A stretch of DNA of 7,130 nucleotides from Actinomycetota bacterium (GTDB lineage Bacteria; Actinomycetota; Thermoleophilia; Gaiellales; Gaiellaceae), in the NCBI GenBank assembly GCA_005885565.1, contig VAXK01000035.1:1-7130 (forward strand), written 5' to 3'. Position 1 is the first letter of the stretch; every line of letters begins with the position of its first letter. The position numbers and the translations under genes were made by a program. Shown piece after piece: positions 1-5,423 of this stretch. Below the pieces are notes generated by a model. That model saw only the letters and a program-made list of their open reading frames with translations. It made no database searches and was not told where the DNA came from.

Positions 1-6
1 CGGAAG

Positions 7-756
7 CTACTGCGGGGTTCCCTTGTAGAGGCCGAAGACCGCTCCGGTCGGGTCCTGGAGGACCGAGAAGCGGCCGACGCTCGGGATGTCCGCCGGCTCG
101 ATGTGAACCGTGGCGCCGAGCTCCTTCGCCCGGGCCGTCGAGGCGTCCACGTCGTCGGTGCCGATGTACACGAGCCAGTGCGGCGGTGCCTGCATGCCCT
201 CCATGAGCTTCATGCAGCCGCCGACGTCCGTGCCGCCGGGGCTCTGGAAGATCGTGTACGTCATGCCGCCCATGTCCTGGTCGCGGGCGGTCCAGCCGAA
301 GACCTCGCCGTAGAAGCTCTTGGCGGCAGCGGGATCGCTCGTGTGGAGCTCGTCCCAGACGAACACGCCCTCGGTCAGCTCGCCGTCTCCCTGCGGGGCG
401 AACGCCGAGACGATCGCGCCCTGCGGGTCGGAGATCAACGCGAAGCGGCCGACCTCCGGGATGTCCTCCGGCCCAGAGAGCACACTGCCGCCCGCAGCCT
501 CCGCGCGTCGTGCGGCCTCGTCGGTGTCCTCGACGAGCACGTGCCCGAGCCAGCGCGAGGGAGCCTCCTGCGCGGCCATGAACCCGCCGTGCCCCTTGTC
601 GCCGACCTTGATGATCGTGTACTCCATCTCGCCCGGCCAGGTTTCCGTCTGCCAGCCGAGCAGCCCCGTGTAGAAGCTCTTCGACTTCTCGACGTCGGTC
701 GAGTGGTTCTCGTGCCAGATGAACGTTCCGACCTTCGTCTGGACGCCAGTGCTCAA
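7..756 (-). CDS. Tandem-domain VOC family (glyoxalase/dioxygenase fold) protein, TB27.3/CFP30B-like
   Basis: The 249-residue product has two vicinal-oxygen-chelate domains, at about residues 10-120 and 131-245. Each opens with a similar motif (GTFIWHEN and GVFVWDEL), continues with KSFY..(L/V)(F/L)GW and ends with a GRF(A/S)(L/V)(I/L)..P.GA strand. The closing PADIPSVGRF segment resembles M. tuberculosis Rv0577 (TB27.3/CFP30B), as recalled from memory. VOC proteins of this kind are cytoplasmic and are usually linked to metal-dependent lyase or isomerase reactions or ligand binding; the substrate cannot be told from sequence. The frame stays open upstream to 891, but I chose the TTG at 756: the upstream residues are arginine-rich and unlike the family, a strong AGGAGG lies just before the TTG, and a promoter at 794-822 would start transcription near 787. 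It is divergent from the HxlR regulator gene and is its likely target. The fold call is firm, the function is not. Confidence 0.93.
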   Translation of the reverse strand: MSTGVQTKVGTFIWHENHSTDVEKSKSFYTGLLGWQTETWPGEMEYTIIKVGDKGHGGFMAAQEAPSRWLGHVLVEDTDEAARRAEAAGGSVLSGPEDIPEVGRFALISDPQGAIVSAFAPQGDGELTEGVFVWDELHTSDPAAAKSFYGEVFGWTARDQDMGGMTYTIFQSPGGTDVGGCMKLMEGMQAPPHWLVYIGTDDVDASTARAKELGATVHIEPADIPSVGRFSVLQDPTGAVFGLYKGTPQ

Positions 757-761
757 AATCG

Positions 762-774
762 TCCTCCTCCTTCC
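762..774 (-). promoter_or_regulatory. Shine-Dalgarno site deciding the TTG start of the VOC gene
   Basis: Read on the minus strand this is GGAAGGAGGAGGA, a near-perfect anti-16S match ending about five bases before the TTG at 756-754. It is the strongest ribosome site among the complete genes of the window. It decides the start against ATG or GTG codons further upstream, which would lie in or beyond the promoter. Confidence 0.85.
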
Positions 775-793
775 GGGAACCGACAGTCTCGCG

Positions 794-822
794 ACCCTAC
801 AACGGCTGCTTGCTTTTTGCAA
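794..822 (-). promoter_or_regulatory. Probable sigma-70-type promoter of the VOC gene
   Basis: On the minus strand a TTGCAA -35 box (822-817) is followed after exactly 17 bases by TAGGGT (799-794), which fits the actinobacterial TANNNT -10 pattern. Transcription would begin near 787 and give a leader of about 30 bases containing the strong Shine-Dalgarno site. The spacing and the agreement with the chosen start support the call; it was made by eye. Confidence 0.6.
810..822. promoter_or_regulatory. Candidate operator: TTGC-N5-GCAA palindrome between the VOC and HxlR genes
   Basis: A 13-base imperfectly interrupted palindrome, TTGC-TTTTT-GCAA, covers the -35 boxes of both divergent promoters. 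HxlR regulators are dimeric winged-helix proteins that bind short inverted repeats and often control a divergent neighbour as well as themselves. Position and symmetry make it the best operator candidate here. The arms are only 4 bp, so chance is possible. Confidence 0.4.
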
Positions 823-837
823 CCGGATGCTTCTAAC
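810..837 (+). promoter_or_regulatory. Possible promoter of the HxlR regulator gene, consistent with a leaderless mRNA
   Basis: TTGCTT (810-815) and TCTAAC (832-837) are separated by 16 bases. The -10 box ends eight bases before the GTG at 846, so the transcript would begin at or next to that GTG. No Shine-Dalgarno sequence precedes either possible start (840 or 846), which agrees with leaderless translation, common in actinobacteria. Confidence 0.45.
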
Positions 838-845
838 TTGTGTCC

Positions 846-1487
846 GTGACGAGTCGGTCCTATGAACAGTTCTGCGGTGTCGCCCGTGCACTCGACCTCG
901 TCGGGGAGCGCTGGGCCTTGCTGATCGTACGGGACCTGATCCTCGGGCCGAAGCGCTTTACCGACCTGCGACGCGGCCTGCCGGGGATCGGCACGAACGT
1001 CCTCGCAGCCCGGCTCCAGGAGCTCGAGCGGAACGGCGTGATCGAGCGCCGGGCGCTTCCGCCCCCCGCAGCCTCGACGGTCTACGAGCTCACCGACTAC
1101 GGCCGCGAGCTCGAAGGCCCGCTGCTCGCGGTCGGCCGCTGGGGCGCGCTCTCGATGGGGGCGAGGCAGCCCGGGCAGACACTCAGATCGGAGTGGTTCG
1201 GCGTCGCGCTCAAGGCGTTCTTCCGGCCGGAGGCGGCTTCCGACCTGAAGGCGAAGATCGAGCTGCGCTTCGACGACGGGACGTTCGTCGCGCGCGTCGA
1301 CCAGGGATCGCTCGTCCTCGAGCCCGGCTCGCCGAACGGGGCCGACCTCGTGCTCGAGACCGAGGTGGAGACGCTCGTCGCCTTCCTCGCCGGGGCGGAC
1401 GTGCCGCTTGCGGCGCTCGCGCCGGAGGGAGACACCGCGCTGCTCGAACGGTTGCCTCGGATCTTCGCTTTCGGCCTCGCGGCCTAG
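846..1487 (+). CDS. HxlR-family winged-helix regulator with C-terminal SCP2-like domain
   Basis: The 213-residue protein begins with an HxlR domain (about residues 5-98). It shows the family hallmarks: an N-terminal Cys in EQFCGVARALDLVGERW, the helix-turn-helix stretch LILGPKRFTDLRRGLPGI, the recognition region GTNVLAARLQELERNGVIER, and the wing ending in YELTDYGREL. HxlR proteins bind DNA as dimers; in several of them the N-terminal Cys, here Cys10, senses oxidants or electrophiles. Residues of about 115-211 (from SEWFGVALKAFF to the end) resemble an SCP2/sterol-carrier-like fold, seen in many actinobacterial HxlR proteins and possibly a lipophilic-ligand pocket. The GTG at 846 is preferred because a -10 box ends eight bases before it; the GTG at 840, two codons earlier, is the alternative. 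It probably represses or activates the divergent VOC gene and itself. Confidence 0.92.
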   Translation: MTSRSYEQFCGVARALDLVGERWALLIVRDLILGPKRFTDLRRGLPGIGTNVLAARLQELERNGVIERRALPPPAASTVYELTDYGRELEGPLLAVGRWGALSMGARQPGQTLRSEWFGVALKAFFRPEAASDLKAKIELRFDDGTFVARVDQGSLVLEPGSPNGADLVLETEVETLVAFLAGADVPLAALAPEGDTALLERLPRIFAFGLAA

Positions 1488-1536
1488 CCTACTGCGGCTC
1501 AACCAGGCCTGAAGCGGCGCCGCCGACGATGCGGTC

Positions 1537-2562
1537 GTGCGTCTTCGGCTCTTCGTCCTCGCGGCCTGCGGCCTCGCCGTTCTCGGGCTCAGCGGCTTCC
1601 GCCCGCACGGGTCGCGACCGGCGCCGGACACCCCGCCGGCGCGGCCGCCGGACGCGAAACGCCGGGCACTGCCTCCGCCGCGTACCGGGCGGCCGCCGCA
1701 GCTCGTCGTCGTCTCCTTCGACGGCTCGGGCGGCGCGCGGCTCTGGGGCTACTGGCGCTCGGTCGCGCGGCAGGCCCACGCCCACTTCACCTTCTTCGTC
1801 AGCGGCGTCTACCTGGTCGACTGGGCGCACCGGATGCGCTACCACCCGCCCCGGCATGCGCCGGGGAGCTCCGACATCGGCTTCGGCTTTCCGGGCGGCG
1901 AGCTCGACCCGGCCGGGACGCTGCGCCAGATCGCGGCCGCGTACCGCGAGGGCCACGAGATCGGGACGCACTACAACGGGCACTTCTGCGCGCCCTACCG
2001 GGGCAACGTCGGCGAGTGGACGGCGGCCGACTGGAGCCGGGAGGTCGACCAGTTCGACCGCCTGCTCTTCCACGGGCACGCGCTGCCGTTCGGCGCGGCC
2101 GAGGTCGTCGGCGGGCGGACGCCGTGCCTCCAGGGTGACCTTCGCGTCCTCTATCCGGTGCTCGCGCGGCACGGCTTCCGCTACGACGCGAGCCGGTCCG
2201 CGCCGCTCGGTACCTGGCCGTGGCGCGAGCGCGGGATCTGGGCGGTACCGCTCCCCGAGATCCCGCTCGCCGGCCACACGTTCGACGCGATCTCGATGGA
2301 CTACAACTTCCTCGCGAACCAGGTCGGCGAGTCGCCGGCGCAGGTCGAGGACGAGACCTACCGCAGCATCTGGAACGCCTTCGAGACGAGCTACGGTGGC
2401 AACCGCGCGCCGTTCGCGTTCGCGAACCACTTCGAGACCTGGGACCACTGGGCGTACGACCACGCGCTTGCCCGGTTCGTCGTCCGCGCCTGCGCGCTCC
2501 CCGAGGTGCGCTGCGTGAGCTATCGCGAGCTCGTCGACTGGCTCGACGTGAACCGCCGCTGA
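1537..2562 (+). CDS. Secreted polysaccharide deacetylase-like (NodB-fold) protein
   Basis: The 341-residue product has a basic start followed by a hydrophobic stretch (about residues 5-20), a signal peptide or anchor, then a Pro/Arg-rich linker to about residue 54. NodB-like motifs follow in order: VVVSFDGSG with Asp62; GTHYNGHF with His145 and His149, matching the metal-binding HxxxH; GGRTPCL with Arg194 and Pro196; RYDAS with Asp217; and FANHFE with His298. Such enzymes remove N- or O-acetyl groups from peptidoglycan or surface polysaccharide outside the cell. Motif 1 has FDG where the family has FDDG, and the stretch between motifs 1 and 2 is long, so this is a divergent member and activity is uncertain. 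LAAC at residues 8-11 resembles a lipobox but sits too early. The GTG start is the only one fitting the signal sequence; no clear Shine-Dalgarno site precedes it. It lies 49 bp after the HxlR gene and 36 bp before the SIMPL gene. Confidence 0.85.
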   Translation: MRLRLFVLAACGLAVLGLSGFRPHGSRPAPDTPPARPPDAKRRALPPPRTGRPPQLVVVSFDGSGGARLWGYWRSVARQAHAHFTFFVSGVYLVDWAHRMRYHPPRHAPGSSDIGFGFPGGELDPAGTLRQIAAAYREGHEIGTHYNGHFCAPYRGNVGEWTAADWSREVDQFDRLLFHGHALPFGAAEVVGGRTPCLQGDLRVLYPVLARHGFRYDASRSAPLGTWPWRERGIWAVPLPEIPLAGHTFDAISMDYNFLANQVGESPAQVEDETYRSIWNAFETSYGGNRAPFAFANHFETWDHWAYDHALARFVVRACALPEVRCVSYRELVDWLDVNRR

Positions 2563-2581
2563 AGCGGCGCTATACCGCCGC
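2554..2581 (+). other. Two mutually exclusive GC hairpins at the deacetylase stop codon
   Basis: CGCCGC (2554-2559), GCGGCG (2564-2569) and CGCCGC (2576-2581) follow one another around the TGA at 2560-2562. The middle arm can pair with either flank, giving a 4-base or 6-base loop. No T-tract follows, so this is not a normal terminator. In DNA this GC-rich, 6-bp arms can arise by chance; it may stabilise the message end or slow read-through into the SIMPL gene. Confidence 0.3.
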
Positions 2582-2598
2582 CCTCCATCGTCCGTCGC

Positions 2599-3330
2599 GT
2601 GCAGCGCTTTCGGCTCCCGGAGGTGTTCCTCGGTCTCCTGTCGATCAGCGTCGCGTTCGTGCTCGTCTCCCACGTGGCCTCGGGCGCGATCCACGACGCG
2701 CGCCACACGCACGACACGATCGGCGTCACCGCGTCGGCGAAGGAGCCGATCAGCGCGAATCTCGTCCAGTGGTCACTCACGGTTCGCGGCGAGGCGGCGA
2801 GAGCGACGGGGGCCGCTCGCCGCCTCCGTCGCGAGGCGGTCGCCGTCAACCGGTTCCTGCGGCGCGCCGGGATCCCGGCCGCGGCGATCACGCCGTCGGT
2901 CGTGCGGAGCGAGGAGATCGTCGTCCAGCTCCCGCACCACCGGCGCAAGACGACGTACCGGGTCAGCCAGACGCTCGAGATCTCGACGCGCCAGATCGAC
3001 CTGGTCGAGGCGGTCGCGCCGCGGATCGGGACGCTGCTCGAGCGCGGGATCGAGGTCGAGGCCGAGCCGCTCGCCTACCTCTCCACCGAGCTGACGCAGG
3101 CGAAGCTCGACGCGCTCGGGGCCGCGACCGCCGAGGCGCACCGGCGGGCGGAGATCCTCGTGAAGGGGCTCGGCGGCAAGCTCGGCGCGATGCGCTCGAG
3201 CTCGCTCGGCGTGTACCAGGTGACGCCGCGCGACTCGACCGACGTGACCGACTACGGGATCAACGACACGTCGAGCCGCGAGAAGGACGTGACCGCGGTC
3301 GTGAACGCGACGTTCGCAGTCAAGCGGTGA
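2599..3330 (+). CDS. SIMPL (DUF541) domain protein, membrane-anchored
   Basis: The 243-residue protein starts with a single hydrophobic segment (about residues 8-28) that can act as an uncleaved anchor or signal peptide. A SIMPL/DUF541 domain fills about residues 41-242: it opens with IGVTASAKEPISANLVQW, has a helical part around GAARRLRREAVAVNRFLRRAGIP, a central beta segment TYRVSQTLEI, and a long helix LDALGAATAEAHRRAEILVK before a final strand VTAVVNATF. SIMPL proteins such as brucellar BP26 and the mouse protein SIMPL share this fold; bacterial members are exported, some form ring-like oligomers, and their function is poorly known. The GTG at 2599 follows the deacetylase by 36 bp without a recognisable Shine-Dalgarno site. 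Its TGA overlaps a GTG (3327) in the kinase frame, so the kinase could be translationally coupled to it. Confidence 0.9.
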   Translation: MQRFRLPEVFLGLLSISVAFVLVSHVASGAIHDARHTHDTIGVTASAKEPISANLVQWSLTVRGEAARATGAARRLRREAVAVNRFLRRAGIPAAAITPSVVRSEEIVVQLPHHRRKTTYRVSQTLEISTRQIDLVEAVAPRIGTLLERGIEVEAEPLAYLSTELTQAKLDALGAATAEAHRRAEILVKGLGGKLGAMRSSSLGVYQVTPRDSTDVTDYGINDTSSREKDVTAVVNATFAVKR

Positions 3331-3342
3331 GAGCGTTACAAC
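3314..3342 (+). promoter_or_regulatory. Possible promoter inside the SIMPL 3' end giving a leaderless kinase mRNA
   Basis: TTCGCA (3314-3319) is followed after 17 bases by TACAAC (3337-3342), four of six matches to each consensus. The -10 box ends eight bases before the kinase ATG at 3351, which would place the transcription start at or beside the ATG. No Shine-Dalgarno sequence stands at a useful distance from this ATG. This is a by-eye call; read-through from the upstream genes is the alternative. Confidence 0.4.
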
Positions 3343-3350
3343 TCGTACCG

Positions 3351-4661
3351 ATGGCGCTCGATCGTCGCATCGGGACGGAGCTGGCCGGCTACCGCATCGT
3401 CGAGCCGCTCGGGCGCGGGGGGACGAGCGTCGTCTACCGCGCCGAGCACGTCCGGCTCGGCCGGCAGGCGGCGCTCAAGCTGCTCGCGCCCGTCCTCGGC
3501 GAGGCCGGCTTCCGCGAGCGCTTCCTGCGCGAGTCGCAGCTCGCCGCCTCGATCGACCACCCGAGCATCCTGCCGGTCTACGACGCGGGCGAGGAGGACG
3601 GCTTCCTCTACATCGCGATGGCCTGCGTCGAGGGGAGCGACCTGAAGACGCTGCTCGTCGAGGAGGGGCGGCTACCGCTTCGCCGCGCGCTTCGCATCGT
3701 CGGCCAGATCGGCTCCGCGCTCGACGCCGCGCACGCTCGCGGGCTCGTCCACCGCGACGTGAAGCCGGCCAACATCCTCGTCGGCGCGGACGACCGCGCC
3801 TACCTCTCCGACTTCGGCGTCGTGAAGGAGCTCGCCTCGAACGGCACGACGCGGACGGGCAGCTTCGTCGGGACGATCGAGTACTGCGCGCCGGAGCAGA
3901 TCGAGGGCCGCGCCGTCGACGGGCGCGCCGACGTCTACGCGCTCGCGTGCGTCCTCTACGAGTGCCTGACCGGCGGGGCGCCCTTCCACCGGCCCTCGGA
4001 GGTCGCCGTCCTGAACGCACACCTGCACGCGCCGCCGCCCAAGCTGCCCGGCCAGCCGGGCGGCCTCGAGGCGGTGATCGCGAAGGCGCTCTCGAAGTCG
4101 CCGCTCGACCGCTACGCGACCTGCGCGGAGTTCCTCGCCGCGGCGCGGGCCGCGGCGGCCGAGCGGCGCGTTCACCCGCTACGGCTGGCCGCGTCGCTGA
4201 CCCTGCTCGTGCTGGCCGGCGCGCTCGGCGCGGCGGCCGCGCTCGGAATCCGGAGCCTCGTCGACGCCGATCGCGCCTCCGTGACGACGATCGTCCGCCC
4301 GAGCGCGTCCCTGCCGCCGCGCGCGAACCTCGACAAGCTGCTCCTGAAGTCGAACGACGGACGGACGCTGAACGACGCGGCGTTCGCCCTGATCGGCGCC
4401 AAGGCCTACAGCCGCGCCCTGCCGTTCGCGCGGCGGGCGGTGCGGAAGACGGCGGCGGGGAGCCTCACGCGCGGGTACGCGACCTTCAACCTCGGCTACG
4501 CGCTGCTCGAGCTCGGCCGCTGCGGCGAGAGCCTTCCGTACCTGCGGAAGGCTCTCGCGATCGAGGTGCCGTCGCAGGCGCCGTTCATCCGGCCGCGCAT
4601 CAGGCAGGCGAAGCGCTGCGCGCAACGTGGAGCATCCGGGCCAGCGCCGTCCCGCTCGTAG
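3351..4661 (+). CDS. Membrane-anchored Hanks-type Ser/Thr protein kinase with extracytoplasmic TPR-like domain
   Basis: The 436-residue protein has a complete cytoplasmic kinase domain (about residues 14-265): glycine loop LGRGGTSVVY (21-26), Lys43 in AALKLL, the C-helix Glu61, catalytic HRDVKPAN (Asp136, Lys138, Asn141), DFG at 154-156 and APE at 180-182. The activation loop holds Thr166, Thr167 and Thr169, usual autophosphorylation positions. One hydrophobic segment (about 278-300) spans the membrane. Outside lies a domain with two TPR-like helix pairs (about 340-405, with AYSRALPFARRAV and TFNLGYALLELGRCGESLPYLRKAL), not the PASTA repeats of PknB, so it may bind a protein or peptide. ATG 3351 leaves the usual short lead before GYRI; GTG 3327, overlapping the SIMPL stop as GTGA, is in frame. 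The last 62 bp overlap the antisense end of the next kinase gene. Confidence 0.94.
   Translation: MALDRRIGTELAGYRIVEPLGRGGTSVVYRAEHVRLGRQAALKLLAPVLGEAGFRERFLRESQLAASIDHPSILPVYDAGEEDGFLYIAMACVEGSDLKTLLVEEGRLPLRRALRIVGQIGSALDAAHARGLVHRDVKPANILVGADDRAYLSDFGVVKELASNGTTRTGSFVGTIEYCAPEQIEGRAVDGRADVYALACVLYECLTGGAPFHRPSEVAVLNAHLHAPPPKLPGQPGGLEAVIAKALSKSPLDRYATCAEFLAAARAAAAERRVHPLRLAASLTLLVLAGALGAAAALGIRSLVDADRASVTTIVRPSASLPPRANLDKLLLKSNDGRTLNDAAFALIGAKAYSRALPFARRAVRKTAAGSLTRGYATFNLGYALLELGRCGESLPYLRKALAIEVPSQAPFIRPRIRQAKRCAQRGASGPAPSRS
4600..4661. other. 62-bp tail-to-tail overlap of the two kinase genes
   Basis: The plus-strand kinase ends with TAG at 4659-4661 and the minus-strand kinase with TGA at 4602-4600, so each gene's final 20 or so codons are antisense to the other's. 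Both tails lie beyond the conserved kinase or TPR-like parts and are Ala/Ser/Arg/Pro-rich, so the overlap costs neither core domain. No room remains for a terminator between them, and both mRNAs must run into the other gene. Confidence 0.85.
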
Positions 4662-5403
4662 GCCGCGCCTGCGGGTCCTTCTCGAGCGCGGCGACGAGCG
4701 CGAGCGCGACCTCGCCCGAGAGCTCCGGCCGCCGCTCCCGCGGGTCGGGCGGTGCCTCCATGAGGTGGGCGAAGCCGATCTCCGCCGGCCGGCTGCCGGT
4801 GAACGGCGGCTCGCCCGCGACGCACTCGTAGAGCAGGCAGCCGAGCGCATACAGGTCGCTCGCCCGCGTCGCCTCGGCGCCCTCGATGAGCTCCGGCGCG
4901 AGGTAGTGCGGCGTCCCGACGAGCTGGCCGTCGTGCGTGATCCGCGTCGAGTCACTCGCGCGCGCGAGGCCGAAGTCCGCGAGCGCCGCCGTGCCGTCGT
5001 CAGCAAGCAGGACGTTCGAGGGCTTCACGTCGCGGTGGAGGATCCCGTGCTCGTGGAGGACGTCGAGCCCGCGGCCGAGCTCCGCGGCAAGCCTCACGGT
5101 CTGGTCGAGGCCGAGCTTCCCGCGCTCGCGGAGCCGCTGCGCGAGCGAGCCGCGCGGGTAGAAGGGGAGCACGAGGAACGACTCGCCGACCTCGAGGACC
5201 GGGACGACGTGCCGCGACGCGATCCGCGCGGCGAGGCGCGCCTCGCGGACGAAGCGCGCGCGGGCGGCGGCGTCGCCGGCCCGCTCGGGGCGGAGGACCT
5301 TCACCGCGACGGTCGCGCCGTCCTCGCCGAGCGCCTCGTAGACGAGCCCGAGCGCGCCCTCGCCGAGGAGCCGTCGCAGGCGGTAGCGGCCCACGCTCTC
5401 CAT
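4600..5403 (-). CDS. Soluble Hanks-type Ser/Thr protein kinase
   Basis: The 267-residue protein is nearly all catalytic domain: glycine loop LGEGALGLVY (residues 13-22), VAVK with Lys35, C-helix Glu54, catalytic HRDVKPSN (Asp125, Lys127, Asn130), DFG at 143-145, the GTPHY loop before APE (169-171), SDLYALGCLLYE, and a closing RPTSG helix. All catalytic residues are present, so it should be active. No membrane segment or sensor domain follows, which is short for actinobacterial kinases and implies a cytosolic enzyme steered by a partner. The ATG at 5403 lies six bases after a GATAAT -10 box, indicating a leaderless mRNA; a GTG three codons in (5394), with GGAGG at good distance, is the alternative start. 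It is divergent from the SARP regulator with 20 bp between start codons, so the regulator is a likely substrate, as AfsR is for AfsK in Streptomyces (inference). Confidence 0.94.
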   Translation of the reverse strand: MESVGRYRLRRLLGEGALGLVYEALGEDGATVAVKVLRPERAGDAAARARFVREARLAARIASRHVVPVLEVGESFLVLPFYPRGSLAQRLRERGKLGLDQTVRLAAELGRGLDVLHEHGILHRDVKPSNVLLADDGTAALADFGLARASDSTRITHDGQLVGTPHYLAPELIEGAEATRASDLYALGCLLYECVAGEPPFTGSRPAEIGFAHLMEAPPDPRERRPELSGEVALALVAALEKDPQARPTSGTALARMLHVARSASPA

Positions 5404-5423
5404 CCTCCGATTATCCCCGCGGC
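5404..5423. promoter_or_regulatory. 20-bp divergent promoter spacer between soluble kinase and SARP genes
   Basis: Only 20 bases separate the ATG codons at 5403 (minus) and 5424 (plus). The spacer contains the sole AT-rich patch nearby, ATTAT at 5410-5414. On the minus strand it reads GATAAT (5415-5410), ending six bases before the kinase ATG, the classic leaderless geometry. On the plus strand GATTAT (5409-5414) ends nine bases before the SARP ATG. I see no convincing -35 box for either, and those positions would fall inside the opposite gene. The two promoters would overlap and compete for polymerase. Confidence 0.6.

Noticed and set aside
757..891. N-terminal extension of the VOC frame up to 891
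   Set aside because: The added residues are arginine-rich and unlike VOC proteins, overlap the promoter and the HxlR gene, and the strong Shine-Dalgarno site supports TTG 756.
1514..1523. GCGGCGCCGC palindrome after the HxlR gene as a terminator
   Set aside because: It has no loop and no T-tract, so it does not fit an intrinsic terminator.
1558..1569. LAAC at residues 8-11 of the deacetylase as a lipobox
   Set aside because: The Cys comes too early, before a full hydrophobic region, and the hydrophobic stretch continues after it.
1509..2570. 12-bp repeat CTGAAGCGGCGC at 1509-1520 and 2559-2570, each ahead of a GTG-start gene
   Set aside because: In DNA this GC-rich a 12-bp repeat is expected by chance in a 7-kb window, and the surrounding bases do not match.
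2220..3350. Long open frame continuing upstream of the Ser/Thr kinase
   Set aside because: It is a GC-driven open frame antiphase to the deacetylase and SIMPL genes, with low-complexity Arg/Ala/Pro content; the kinase homology begins just after ATG 3351.
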